Positions 1 to 14,520 of a stretch of DNA of 64,000 nt are shown in pieces. This DNA comes from Rhea pennata. Taxonomy: Eukaryota > Chordata > Aves > Rheiformes > Rheidae. The translations under genes and the position numbers were made by a program. The stretch lies in NCBI RefSeq assembly GCF_028389875.1, contig NC_084702.1, forward strand, positions 37,943,053 to 38,007,052, in the 5' to 3' direction. The notes below the pieces were generated by a model. That model made no database searches. It saw nothing but the letters and a program-made list of their open reading frames with translations, and was not told the DNA's origin. Numbering within the stretch: position 1 is the first letter of the stretch; each line of letters begins with the position of its first letter.

Positions 1-3000
1 AGTTTTGGATACAAGTGTCCTCCTTCTGCTGCTGCTGCTGCTTTTGTGAACTACTGGAAATACTCAAAGTAAAAAGTGAATTATGTCACAGATGACTCAT
101 GTAAGCATGTGTTTGTTTTGTGAAAAGACGAGTGTTTCATCCCAGAGCCTAATTCAGTAGATTTATCTGCTACAATTACAGTGCTTTGATCACTCCAGAA
201 TAGGTGGTGTAGTGCGGGGTGTAGCTGTCCTTTTCCAATTCACTCTCCTTATCAGGATACATGTCTGTTGATTTGTGGGAAGCAGGCTGTTTTTCGTTCC
301 TGACAAACTCCAGTGATTAAAATGTAGTGGCTTGCTCTTGTTCCCCTGATAAAGGTGACAGCTGCAGAGTTTCCAGTGTTAGTGGATATGGTCCATGCAG
401 ATTGCTTTTTAATGAAAGCAATATATTATCTTACCTAGAGACCCCGCAGCCTTACCTTGTTAATGTATTCTGGCTTGGCACCACATTCATCTATAAATTA
501 GTTGTATTAAACATGCTTCTTACTATTTATCCAGTCTCTAAGGAGCTTTTTTTTTAAGTTTATTTTGTTTGCAACTCTGCTTCACACCACCTCCAGCACC
601 AAAACCATATGCAAAACGAACAATAGCGCAGATTTCTCATAAAAATATTTAGTATTAAATAATATAATCACAGACACCTCCACACTTGATGACTTGATAA
701 TCCTTCACATTTAGCCATTAAAATACATGCTAAGGGATGTGGAGTCAACAACACTTGATTATACAGGTCATATCCACAAACGTTTTCCCTTTCGCTGCAA
801 ATTTACAATCAAAAAGATGGAAGTAACAAAACCAAACGAAAACCAAGATTAAGTTAAATAGTCAAAGTTGTGCTTCATTTTTTTTAGCTATGCTTCTTTT
901 CAGATTGTCAGAAATAAACATTTAACTTTAAGCAAACTGAAAATTCCAGTTGCACTGTATCCTTCCACAAAAATTTTCAAGTCTCTTGAGCACTCAAATG
1001 TCCAATTCATTATGTCTATGAGTGACCTGTTCTTCATATGTAAGCAGTACATTCACTGTCAATAACTTATGTTATTTTCACCAATCCTCGTCTTGAACTA
1101 AGCTCCAGAAATGGACTGGAATATTTTAATAGCAAAAGGTAAATATTTTATTTCAATGTCTCTCATAAAAGATGCATGGAAAAAGATGGAAGCTTGAATA
1201 CACTATTGTTATTTATTCCAAAGCTATAATAACAAGTTAGTAAACTGATATATTAAATTCAAAAATGATCATTGCATTATCTTTAAAATCTTCCATATCT
1301 ACCCCAAAAAATTTAGTAATATAGAAATATGGATATAGGAGCTACTAGCTACGTAGAAAATGTTTGATAAATCTCAGAAATTAAATATGCTACAGCCATG
1401 GGGTGTATTCTGCATTTTGTACTTGAAATAGTGGTATACGATTCCTTTAGAGTGCCTGCATGTCTCTGCTCCATTGTATCTTTGTTAACAATGCATGTAC
1501 AGTAGGAGAGATAAGTAAGGGATTAGTAAAGGATTAAAGGAAAGCCTTTGGTTTACATACACTGTGAACACTGCCTCTGCTGTTAATTTTTTGAATTTTT
1601 ACGTTTTCTAGGGAAGATAACAAAATACCACACCTGCTTATTTCCTCCATCTAAGCCAGCACCCTGATTGCCTTCTAATATCCTTGGAGAATGATCTTAG
1701 AGACCCTAACAAGTCTTTAAAATAAAAATAAGAATACTCTTGAATTTCTCTTGGCAGCAACTTTGATGCTATAGAATTATGCTTGTTTATTTTCTCTTTT
1801 GCATTTGTTCTTGTTGCAAGTTTTAAAGTCATTTGGACCTGTGAAGTTTTTTTGTCTCATGGGAAAAAATAATTATCTTTTGGTTTTATGTCTAGTATCT
1901 AGTGACTTTGTAAACACAGAGATAACAACAGAGGAAGAAAACATGGAAACATAATTTTGGCTAGGAATAGCATATGGGCCATCAAGCCTTCTAGTCTCTT
2001 AGCCCGGAAATGCCAGTTCACAACTTAGCTGGGAACTGCACTTTCTCATGCTCCCTTTTCTCCAGTAAAGTTTGTTTCTAAAAATAGTTTCACTTTTTCT
2101 CTCTGACAAATGTGTGAGACCTATTAAAGGTATAAGCATACCTCATGACATATTGTACTAAATACTCTACGTTCCTTCAAAAGCTCTTTGAAATTAATGA
2201 AAAAGCTACAGCTGAATATAACCAAAGTTATTTCAAACACATACATTTGTTCTCTGTTAGTGGAGGAAAATTTCAAGAAGATAATTTCTTTTTATTTTTC
2301 CTTTCTTTCCCTTACGAACATCTAAAGTCCTGATTATATCATGCTGACATCTGAATCGTATTTACAGTAAGTAATTGAGACTGTAATCAGAGATTTAAGG
2401 CTTCAGCTGATAAATGAGTATTGCAGGTTAGTTTGTGTCCCTACAGAAGCCAGCTTGAATTTTGCTGTTGCCAGAAACAGGACCATGAATTCATGCAGGT
2501 ACAAAACTGAAAAAACACTGATGTAATGTTATGCTTATGCCTTCTGCAGTGATATAAGAAGGCTGCCTGCAGGCCTGCATCATCAATCAAGTGTTTGGGA
2601 CTCACGGGAATTACCTGAGTGGGTCTCTCTCTCAGCAGAATTTGTTCTAATAAAATGGAAAACATTCAATACAAAATTTTCTTTTAAGCATTGGGTTCCT
2701 TTACAAGATTGTTCTCTTTACTTTGTATAATAGTATTGGCATGGCTGTCACTATATTGTTGTATTTTGTGGAGACTCCATATTTAAGCATGTTTTACAGT
2801 TTTAAAATATATTTCATTTAATATATTTTATTAAAATAAATATATTTAAACTATATTTTAATGCTTGGGTTTTGTGATTATTCTCATAAATAAAATCTTA
2901 GTGAATGGTTAGTAAAAGAGTCTGTAAAATTACTCGTTATGAAATGCAAAATTTGATACCCATAAACAAAGTAATCAAATGGAGCATCTGCATTCCCATC

Positions 3001-4105
3001 TCACCAGGAGATGGTTAAGGACATATTAAGATCTAGCCTTTGGCACATATATACAGCGTATGCTCAGGATATATTCCATTCCCTTTTCTTTGATCCATTG
3101 CTGCTCAGTGGCACAAAGCAAGCCAGTCAAACAAAAAGCCTTCAATTTCCCCAGCCAGCAGCAGTAGCCTGCTGGCGGAGAGTGGCAATAGTCAGAGGTT
3201 AGAAAGGTGAGGAAGAAGCGCGATGCAGCAAAAACAGGGCATATGACTCCACCATCAGGAGAAAGAAGGGAAAAGTACAAAGGCTCAAGAGAAAGTAAAA
3301 GAATTTTCATTTTGTGCTCATTAATCATTTAGACAATTATACAGATCCACAAAACATAAGCAAGCAAACCCAGAATGCTGACCACAGCTTTCATTCTTTG
3401 CGTAAAACCAGCCACTGCTCTGCAAATTGTTTCCTCCAATGTATTTCCCCACAAATAATCCGTTTCAAGCAAATATCTAGATACACTACTCAGGTTTTTC
3501 TCCACTACCTTTTCTGTATATCCCTATCGCATAAAGAGATTGCGACTGACAAAATAACATGCTGATAGAAAACAAGCAGATACTCCATCTCATAAATCAC
3601 TGAGGAAAGAAAAGAGATTATCAAACAACTAAATAATGCAACCCAGAGCAAAATATACCAGTAAATCATACAAACCAGGGTAAATTAGATAACACTGTCC
3701 ATATACAATTACATTGGTTGGCTCCCATGACAGCCTTTAAATGTGACATGTTATTTGACATGCACGTAATTAGGCCTTAAAATCAATTTTTTTCTATTCC
3801 ATTTAAAATAAAAAATGTACTGTTTCCAAATCAAACACTACTTTTTTATTCAAGATGGACAAAAAGTAGTATCAGGTTAGCAGCACCATCTTGGCAGCAT
3901 AATGCAAACCAATAAGAGCTGGTTTTCTCGAACACTATGAAAGACCACATCCCAGGGAAAAATCATTACTGCACAATATTTTTGCTCATTTATAATTCCA
4001 TTATTATAATTTTTCACAGGACCTTTGCAAAGCCAGGATCCAACAAAAAGCAAAAATTCTAATGCCCAATAATATTGATGATATGGTAAGTATCAAAGAG
4101 GATTT
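1..4105. other. Intergenic sequence, nothing recognised
   Basis: AT-rich sequence with short scattered open frames that resemble no known protein. A (CTG)5-type stretch lies near 27-45. No exon with convincing splice sites was found. Confidence 0.6.
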
Positions 4106-4240
4106 AGCTCTTTCCAGGTACCGATGCGCTGCGACGGAGGGTTACCACCTCTTGGGTACGATCGCAAGTGCAGAAGGAAGAACCTGGTACACCGGGAGGA
4201 GCGGCACTGCCAACGTGACCCTCGAGGCTATACGAATCAC
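4106..4240. other. CpG-dense patch in AT-rich DNA
   Basis: About eleven CpG dinucleotides fall within about 130 bases (for example GATGCGCTGCGACGGAG, TACGATCGC, ACCGGGAGGAGCGGC, AACGTGACCCTCGAGG). The surrounding kilobases are nearly free of CpG. It may be a small unmethylated element, an exon or a recent insertion. No family is recognised. Confidence 0.35.
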
Positions 4241-7200
4241 TTAACTAGTCTATTGCATTAGGGAATTAGGAATAACACTGATTTCTTATCCAGCTCAGAA
4301 AAGCATTAGAAGCAGTAACTAATTTCCGTGAAAGCCTGAACACTCAGTTCTCTGGAAGTGTGTTCAGTGTTTATGACGGGGGAAAATTGCGAGCCAGAGT
4401 CCCAGCCTCCTTGCACTTTTTGTTCTCCACTGGCACTTGCGGATATTAAATGGCTCCAAGTTCTGGTCTGACAGGTGGGCCAACATGAAGTAGCCAAAAG
4501 TTTAAAGAGCAACACAGGTGCAAGCAAATGATTTAGATTTCTCTCTCTGCAAGCCTCTGTTTTTTTCTTACTTCTTATGAGCTCTCTCTCTTTAACCCTT
4601 CTAAGTCTCCCCAAATCCACAGTCTACTGTATGACCCTCCCAAAAGTACTTATTTCCCTCACGGCAATGTGATATCCAGGAACGCTCACCTGTTCCTCCT
4701 CCTGGTGATTCCAATTCTGCCATGACTGCTGCGATGCTCTCTGCTTAGGGATGCTCCTGAGAAGTGCAGGAGACACAAACGTCGCGCTTGTAGTAGAAGG
4801 GAGCTGACAGTAGCTCAGGTAGCTGAGAAGCAGGCAACAGCCAGGGATCTGCAGAGAATAACCCCTCTCCAGTCACCAGAACCCAGGGCACCATAAAGGC
4901 CCCGAGTTTCCAGAGCTGTGAAGGGCTTCAAAGTCTCCATAGAATTTATGTTCCTTGGCACAGTGTCCCACGAGGGCTAGGCACAGGGTATGGCCACGTG
5001 GCGCAGAGAGGTACAGCGTGCAGAGGCACCAGCTAGCTCTAAGGAAGCCTAGCTCGATCCTACCTTGTGATGCCTTCACTAACATGGAATTGCTGTTTAA
5101 CTCTGGAAAAGAAAGATAGTTTTTGCCTCAAGTTCTGCAGCTGTCTTCTGTTTTCCACATTTTTTTCCTCACCTTTCAGCAGTCATTAAAAGTTAGTATC
5201 TTCCTGCTGGGTTCTCACTCTTTATTCAAAGTCAGCTGTCTTGATAGGCTGACAGTCTTGACAGTTCAAGAATTCCAAATGAATCAGTATTGCATGCCCA
5301 ACACCCTTCTGTCTCCTCCACATCTGGCAAAGAAAATTAATCACAAAAATTTTTCTCCAAAAATATGTATTTTCCTTATATTTCAAAAATTATACTTCAC
5401 GAAGAACAGTTATAAGGTAACTTGGACAACTCCGGTGATTTTCCTGTAGTGAAAAAAAATGCTGGGAAATACATGCTGATCAGAGCTTTTAAATAAACAG
5501 GTGATTAATGATGTTCTCTAAAAATAAACTGTTGTTGAAATAGGATTATCTGTCCTGATGCTTTACCCCTTCTTTCCCCACATTGTCTATCTATTGTCCA
5601 TACACTTTAATAAAAGCAACAACAAAGTATTTCACAACTTCCATGCAAATTCTCATCCAGATCATCACTTTTTTTTGGCCTAACTGAAGAATCAAATATA
5701 GTTTATTACATTGCACATCAAGAGAAAAAGCCTTGAGATGTGAGACAGCTGTACATGGTAAAATGTACAAGGAAAGGATAAACATTACATGTACATCAAA
5801 ACAGTGCTTGCTGTCACTGCACTACTCATTTCCCTTCTGCCTCCGTCTTGCCTCTAAATACTGCTGTTGGAACAGAGATGGATTGCCTCTTATGCTAACA
5901 TGCATGGTTTTTTGAACAACATATGAGAACTCTTCACTCTTTTATTCATGTATATAACACGAAACCTCTGAAAATACCCATCACTAAAACATTTCTGCAG
6001 TGATAGCTGTTATCATGGTCATACTTTATGAAGACAGGGTTTTACAACTAGGTTCCACTATGAATACGTCGGTGGATAATCACATTGATGCCAATGCTAA
6101 AATGTTGGATCAGGCCAGAAGACAAGATGAACTCTGACAATAAGTGCTAAATCAATTCATCACCTTTTTATACCTATTCCTTAATTCTACATGTGTTTAA
6201 GAAATTATTACCTTCTTAGTAAAAAATAATTCTGCACTTGATATTTTCATTTCATCTTTGCATCATTTCACATGCAAAGGGAAGTTCAAATTTCATGGCA
6301 TGTCATTCGTGACTCATAAAGGAAGCAAAGATATGCTGCTCTAAGTTACTTCCCCAGAAAATCAGATAGGGTTGAGAGCATGCCACCCTTTGTGGCATTA
6401 TGTTGAGAGCTACACAAGATCTAATCAAGACACAAAAAAGAAGCATAATTCTTGTTTTATGTGATACATTCTGAGTGTTCTTTGCAGTGAGCCCTATGAG
6501 ATGAATCCCTATGTCTCCATCTCATACACTGCATCTCATATATGCTATTTTGCAAGGAATGGATTTCTAATTGGATGGGCAAGCAGGATCAAACAATAGT
6601 GTAAATGAAACAAATTCAGCTCCAGCTAGAAAAGGTAGTGCAGGCTTCATAACCCCTAAGCAGATCCACACGTATGTACACACATACACAATCCCTAAAA
6701 TCACTCTTTCCACGTCTTTTGTATTTTTTCCCTAAGCTCCTTTGTGACCACTCGAAAAACTTGTCTGTTAGATTGGTGGTCAGCAAATTTGCACAGTGCA
6801 TAGTCTTTCATTATGGTATGGTAACCAAGTCATCTTTTCTCTTTCACTGAGCTTGGTTTGCCTTGTTCCCACGCTTTATGAAACTGAAACACACTGCAGG
6901 GTAGAAATTACCTGGCTTTTAGTTTTGCTTTACGTAGTACACTGATTTCTGCCTGGATCTTCCTGCCACAACTGCACAACATTAAAAAACACAACTTCTT
7001 TCTTCAACTGACCTTTTTTTTTTCCTGAAAACAGAGGAGAAAATTCACTTTCACTAGATTTCTTTTCCTTTCTTTCTGAGACCCGCCCATTCCAAAAACA
7101 TGCAAGTGCAAACTGTGCTTTACTAAAGGGAACAAAGGCAGCAAACATGTCTGTACTAATAGCTAGGGCATAATGAGAAAGAGCATCTTCCCAAATTGCC

Positions 7201-9392
7201 TGTTGTGGGGAAAGGGGTTTGATGCAGAGAAGAGAAAAAAAGACATAGCTGTTCACCCTTAGTCCTCTCTAGGTGTGCTAACTTCAAATTTTTAGTTTTT
7301 CAAGAGACACTGACAGGAGTCTGGGAAGCACTATATCCCATGTTACAGAAAAATTTCCATGCGTCCTTGTGCATTCTGACTCAGCGGCAGGACTTGACAA
7401 GTTTTAATTTCTTCCTCACTTTTACTACCTGCCCACCTGCAGATGATAAAACAAATGGATTAGAGGACATAATTAGGTAAAGCCGCAGCCTTACTGTCAG
7501 AGCTGGAGCAAGAAGCCAAATCTCCAGCTTTGCGGTTCATCTTCTCACCCCATCAGGCCAGGGGGCCCCTGCTGTGGCATTCGCAGAGCGGCCGGATGCC
7601 ACACAGGCTGGTTAACCAAAAGGCAGCCAACCTCCGCCTCTTGTGCCTTCTTACGCTGTTATCACCTCTTAGCACTTAGATACAGGGCTCTTGAGGGCAG
7701 CCTTATGAAAGGGCTCAGAGTATTTCTAAGCAGAATGGAGCATCTACACTAACTGCGTTTGCACTGACGCTCGATCTCGTTTCAGCGAAATTAGGGAATA
7801 GGCTGGAGCTAGAGGACTATCTTCTCAGCGCAGGACTATGGCTCCCTCTACTGCTTTTCTAGCATAAACTAGTTTCCTGGGAAAAGAGACCTTTTCAGTT
7901 GAGGCTGGCACTCTTAAGACACAACAGTGCTGTTTTAGAGGGAATACTAAAATCTGGAAGTCTGCAAAAAAGGTTAGCTATCTCTTCTTTTCAACGTGAT
8001 TTTGTGGGAGGAAGCGATCGGTCATTTCACGAGCACTTTTTCCCACCAGTGCCCACTGCTACCTGGATATGGGGTAATCTCTCATTATGTCACATGAGAC
8101 AACTGGCCATTTTCCTCCCCTTTGCTGCTGTTGCCAGTGTGTAGATGGGAAAACACAGTAGGCACTCATCCTGTGCCTACAGTCTCTTAACCAATCCAGT
8201 GCTCTCGAACAACTGGGCAGATTTACAATCCTTATTTATGATATTACTGGTAAGACAATAAAACACACAATCAATATACTCAGTTTTCGTATCCGGAAGC
8301 AGAGGCTAAAGCTCAGTGGCCATCTTCCCAACCCTACAATGTAATAGAAATGATTGTGTTACGGTTCTGTTTATAAAACCATCTTGGTGGATCACTTAAA
8401 AGATTGGGTCATCTGCTTCAAGGCAAGTCTGCCTTGCTTGTTGTGACTGCTGCTGTGTTTACTTACTGGGTAACACCCCTTCTCAGTTAGCCCTCCTTGC
8501 TCTGCTATTCTCCTTTGACAAGCTTATCTGTTTCCAGTCTCTGTGTGACCATTTGGTTTCTGCAGTCAAGAAACCCGGGGAAAACAATGTAACAGCTCAG
8601 ATAAGCTCTTGCCAGGTATTGGAAACGCATCCCCTTCTCACTTTTACTCCTTGATTTTGCCAAACTCATGGACAGTTGCAGACTGCCTCTGCTTTAGAAA
8701 GGGTTGTGCTCAGAGACTGGCAGGAAGTAAAGGGCTATAATACTAAATTGCAAAAGAGCAAAATCCTCCTGTTGGACTCCAGAGGGAATCCAAACACGGA
8801 TAAAGTAACAGTTATCATCTTACAAATTATCCTCACCTTCCTGCCTCCTAGATTCTACCTGAGATAGTCTTTATCCATGTGATTCATTTAAGCTTGATGC
8901 ACTTGAACAACTATAATAAGCATACTTGAAGAGACAGCCTCATGTGAATAAACATATGCCAAATGGGCCTGTGAAGACTTGGCGTCAGGACACAAGCAGC
9001 AGAACTGAGGAGCTGTTGTGAGGGAAGCTGTTACTACTCTTTTCCTTTTTTGTAGGTAGTAATGAAGGAGATAAATATATTTTAGCTCAGATCAGCTGTA
9101 GTAAATGCTTGGGTTATTGTGGGCTAGTCTTCTCTTAGAAGCTCAATTTTGTAAAATCCAGCCCCAAGAATACCATGTTCCCCAAACTGATTCCTCTCAC
9201 AAGTATTGTGTGGACATGCACTAACTATTCCAGCTAGCAAAAGAAGAGAAACCAAGACACAACCATTTTCTCTGCCTAGTTAAACAAACTGCAGTCCTGC
9301 CTTGAGGGAGAAATGGTCTTTTCCAATGAATGGATTCTCTTTGTCACAAACAATAAAACCAAGCTGCTCTGAAGTGTGCGTGGGGGGCAGCG

Positions 9393-9842
9393 TTATTGAG
9401 CTCCTCTGTGGCTTTTGCTAACAGGTTTTTGTATATCAAAGTGCTTCCATAAAGATGACAGATTTAGGTGGCATTTGTCCCTGAAAAAGATTGAAAGCAG
9501 AAAAGAAAGTGTGTCTCCAGCAGAGGCCAGTGAATATTTCAAAATAAAACTACTTCTCAAAATATGCGTCAAATGGTTTTTCAGAGACCTTTGTAGGCTT
9601 GGTCCTCGAAATCCCATCAACTCACACTCCCAGGGATGCAAGCGTTCACGCCTGGTATCACCTCTTAGCGCGCTGTCCAATGTCCATTGTTTCACATCTT
9701 CTCTGTAGAGTTCTTGCATTTTCCTCAGTTCTGCTTCACACTTTCTTTTCTGACACTGAGTTTTGCATTTGTCAGTGCATAAATAGAACAAGGGCTGTAA
9801 AAATATTCTACTTGGCAACCCGTACTTGGCAGTTCCAATCAA
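9393..9842 (-). other. 149-codon open frame, possibly with a small exon
   Basis: This is the longest open frame in the downstream intergenic part. Its most protein-like section, KRKCEAELRKMQELYREDVK, is bounded on the minus strand by CAG at 9752-9750 and by AAGAG|GTGATA, the donor starting at 9661. That gives a possible 88-nt exon (9662-9749). At this AT content roughly one frame of this length is expected by chance in a window of this size, so the call is weak. No family recognised. Confidence 0.12.
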
Positions 9843-10904
9843 CTAGGACTATTAGTCATGACTGGATGAAGAAGGCAGCCTAGGCCTAGGGTGTATAAAT
9901 GTTCTCAGGGCCCAAAAATTCTCTTGGCAGCCTCAGCTCCAAGCAATTCAGTCTGTTTAAATTACTCTGTTTTCCAGGATGCCTGTGCTAGTCTAGTGTG
10001 GTTTGCTTCATATTTCTAGGGCGAGTGGGACCTTCAAAATCATTTCTGTGATGCTGACAAGGCACCTACTTACCTCAGCATGGAAAGAGCGAAAGGGCTA
10101 GCTATCTCTTGGAGAGTGGAGGGGCTTGACGGGTCTCTGGCGAGCACTCTCCAGTGGACAAGCAGTCAGAGTCATATGATGGGAAAAGGGCCCAACTGCC
10201 TGCACCCACACTATGCTTATATTCAATCTTGACAAGAGTAACAAAGGTAGTACTTTTAGCTCAATTTTATCTGAGACCCTGCTCAACTTCTGCAGCAAAG
10301 CATGGTCTGGCCCAATCAGGCCCCAGTTAAAAACTCCATGGGGAATACAGCAATACAAAGAAATGCTGGTGGAAATCCAGACAACAGTTTACCCTCCTCT
10401 GTGACTGATTATTAAACAATTCCTTAGCACTGGTTTTAGGGGGACGTAGTGTGTCAGCGCAACTTGTGGTAAATAGATGTTAGCTTTTGGCGGAGTTCTG
10501 CTGACATCTAGCTCATGACTAAATTACAGTCAGAGTAACTTACTGCTTACTTATATGCCTTTTACAGATTCAGCCGCAAGAAAAAAAAATGTTCTGTGTT
10601 GCCAGTAAACTGCCTCCTACCCACATCTGGGGCAGCACATACATGCATACCAACACAGGGTTATATGCGTTCATCTCAGTTATTGCACAGTGCAATAGTG
10701 CAATACTGGTAGAGACCAGTACCAAAAACCCCTACATTCTGAACATCCAGAGCTGTAGGTGGACCAGTGCCTTGATTTCACCTGGCAGCAGATGAAGTTT
10801 ATGAGACATAGGTTCAATTTCTCCCAAGTGAACTCCCTGACCCGATACCAGCTCTAGGACCCAGTCTGCAGAAATAGTTTTGGGTACTGTAGACAGTACC
10901 CAGA

Positions 10905-10925
10905 TAGTGATAGATAGTGATAGAT
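10905..10925. repeat. Short GATAGTGATA tandem repeat
   Basis: The unit ATAGTGATAG recurs in tandem in a downstream intergenic stretch. Confidence 0.7.
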
Positions 10926-13900
10926 GCAAGGAGAGAACAGCTCAAACTCGTCAAGCAGCTCAGTGTAGGGTACAGTTTTGAACTGCACAATAATGAGAAA
11001 AAGCAAGCATTCTTCCCCCAGTTCTGTCTATACTACAGTCAGTGAGTATCCACGCAGCACAAATTGCACACCGCATAAGCAGATCTGTGTGTGTTATACA
11101 CATATATTACTATCTGGTCCTTTCTATTACATCTTAAAATGTTATTTTTAGAAAACAGTTCTGTTGGAAATTGTGCTACTGTTCCAGCAGCATTCTTACT
11201 ATTTTTCTGGGTAGATGGTTCAGTTGCCATTTTTGTGGGCAGATTTGGCTCTGAGCTGTGAGGACAGCCAGGCAAGACCATATTTGATCTTCTCTGCTCA
11301 GCTTTGTTATTACAGGCAGCTCTTCTCCTGTTCTCCATACTGTTCCTAGAGTCTCCATGCCTTGGAAAGCCCAAAATCAGAATACTAATCATAGAGTCCT
11401 GGCAATTAATTTTACCCATCTATCAGATTAATCTAAATAGGGACCAATCCTCTTGGATGCTAACTGCAGGCCACGTTATAAGCATCTTCCGTCAAAATTC
11501 ACAACCAATTTCTTTGCTGGAATGAGACATTTTCCCAAATCTGCTTCCTCTCAAATCTGCTTCTTGCTCAATAAGCACACTTTAAATAAACAAACAATTT
11601 CTTCTTCAGCACTGTAAGACCTATTTGACCTACTGCTTTCCTAGTGACAAGGAATTCTAATTGTGTTCCTGTATTGTAAGTACTCATGTTCTTCCTTAGC
11701 CCCTGCTTAAGCATCACTAAATCTTGGCTTACTTGCTTGCCCAACAAATATATGGGTCTAATTTACCTTCTACAGTAACCAAAACTGAAATTATTGATTA
11801 TCTGTTTCCTTCAGGACACATTGTTATACCGTTTCACCTCTAAACCAGAGAACCTGCACAGAGCAGAAAATCCCCCTGAAAATGTAAAAAGGTCAATGTT
11901 GCATTTGATGACACATGTGCTTATGAAGCCACATAATTCATCATCTGTTACTGCAGAACTCATTCCTAGAGGGATTAGCATTTGCCAATAAATATACTAT
12001 ATGCTGGATCTGTATGGAGATTTTTTAAACTGCTTTATTAAGCCATTAAGGATCTCCCATGACAACTATGACTAAAATGGGCCAAACCCACCAGGGTTCC
12101 CTAGACCAGTGAAGCATGTGGGTTAAAGGATGAAGTCATGTCTCAGTCGCGTAACAATTCTTCAGTGAGACATTTACGATTAAATAGTTTGCTTGTGACT
12201 TGTCTTTCAGAAAGAACTATTATTTCTCTGTGAGGACATCAACTTAACCCTTCTTTCCCTCCAGAAAGAGGGGGAAGCAGAAAGAACACAGAAGAAGAAG
12301 AAAAAGTTGAATTGCAGTTCACCAATTGTCACTGAGTTTAGATTCTAACAAGAACTGTGAAAATCTAAGAAGGGTTATTAACAGTTTCTTGTTTCTATTG
12401 AAATATAACAACTTATAAATAACAACTTATAACAAGACTAAATAAACTGCACAAAACTAATTTTCTGAAGCTAGTCTATTATAGGAAAGGCTCACATGCT
12501 CCACTTTCATGTTGCCAGAGGTCTTTTCATTAGCAACACAGCCCGGGACTGTAGAGAGAGAAAATGGGCTTTCCACATACCGTAATGGGAAGCTTTGTGT
12601 GACAGCCATAAGCATGAGCTCATTCAGGGTCTGTAACAGACTATACCAGCCAGCTGAGAAAATCTTTTCGCAGATGATGAGAAAATACCAGATTGCTGCT
12701 TTGATCTGTCCCTGCCGTTTTGTTTGGATACAGCTATCTTCCTGACTACCAGTCCAAAATAGTAAAGTATCTTAGTTCTTTTCAGTTAGCCACTCCTGTG
12801 TTACACCTTGCCAGTAAATGAAATAATAGCTCTTTAAAACACACAATCTGTGTATGTACATGTACAGATACAAAAACTCACACAATACTGTGTTTGCTTT
12901 GGATAAAAAACCACTGTTTACAACTGCATGTGCTGAACAAAAACATAAAGCCCCTAACTGGAAAAAAAAAATTCTTTGAAGAACTAAGAATACTGGGGGC
13001 TGGTCTACAGCATGTGAAAAACTTTGAGGATCTCTGGAGATGAAAGACATTATTTAATTGTAAAATACTGGGAAAAACTCCCAGTATAGCTGAAAATTAA
13101 TGACAGAATTCCCATGGACTTCATTAGAGGGAATATTTGGCTCATATGACATAGAACAGATGGCTTAATTTTATAGAGATGGAAACAGTGTAAATCACTA
13201 AATAAAAGAATGTGAAAAGAAATAATGAAATAAAAGTAATAATGTTGTATGTTTTCCAGAGTTTTCTTAGAAAGGATGCTCAAAATAGGTAACAGTGTTA
13301 TGCTTTTGTCTTTGAGGAAAAGCTTTGTGTCCTCAGTTTAACTTTTTGTTTACAATAACACAGAGATTTTCTAAAGCAAACTATGGTAACACTAACACAA
13401 AAACCTCCAGCTCACTTCATATTGAGAGATGAATACACACACTACCCCCTAAAAATACATGGCTTTTCTTTACCCACTATGTAGAACTGACATAAGAACT
13501 AGCAAAAGCTGAGTAGTAGTAGCGTAACAGAAGACTAGGATGTGCCTGTTCATCTATTTAAGCTTATTCTTTATTGTGAAAAAAACTTCCAAGACAACCA
13601 AACCCAAGCAATTAACCAGGTAAGACTGTTGGCCTGAAAAATATAGAAATAGCATTCATTTAAATGCTGCAAAATAAATGGTTCATAAAAGCAGCATATG
13701 GAAAACTTTTTTCCAAACTAAAACTGAAACAGTTGCAATAGTCAATATGAATTAAGTCTAGAGCCATATACAAGGACACTTTTCTGAAAGGGGTAAAATG
13801 AGCTATCTGATTAAAAGGAAGATCTTCTCTTTACCATAAAGAAAAACTCCATGCCATGGAAGCTTCTGTGTCTTTCCTTTTCTCTCCTATATTTAAAAAA

Positions 13901-14490
13901 ACTCTTCATATTAACAGATTTGAATAGATGAAAATTATCATGTATCTGTTAACTGAAAAAGAGTACTGCGCAAAGAGTCTACTCCTCCCACATTCATAGG
14001 CAGACAAATACATTTTCTATGTATGTTTTGAAATAGTGAGTAGCTGAGATTCTACCTTATCTTGACCATTAAAGAATGGTTTTGCCTCAATACACATCGG
14101 GGAAATGATGCTGAATCAGCTTTCAGTGAAAAAGTAGTGTCTGATGGCCCAACTAGGCACAGATAAATAATACACCCTTTTTCTTTTTTTTCCCCATCAA
14201 TTAGATAAGAACAGATAGAAACCAGAAGGAGGTGTCCAACCAGATAGGTAGCTAGCAAACATTACTTCTTGAGAGCAGGAGATATTAATTAATCTTGGCA
14301 GCTGAGAGAAGCCACCTCATCCAGGAAATCAGGATGCCTCTGAGATCTGCAGGTCTATTGGCTGAGGCAGAAAGTGAACTGGAATGTTTCTATAATTTGT
14401 TCTTGCCCTATTTCTGTTCTAGAAAAACAATCAAGGTTTACCTTCCCCTAAAGTAAAAGGGTTCAAACCAGCTTTGCATTCTTGGTGGCA

Positions 14491-14520
14491 AAAGAACTCA
14501 CAGAGTTCTGTGAGTTCTTT
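14491..14520. repeat. Perfect-arm palindrome, 13-bp arms
   Basis: AAAGAACTCACAG and CTGTGAGTTCTTT are exact reverse complements separated by AGTT. It could form a cruciform in DNA or a stable hairpin in RNA. No flanking duplication was noticed. Confidence 0.9.
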
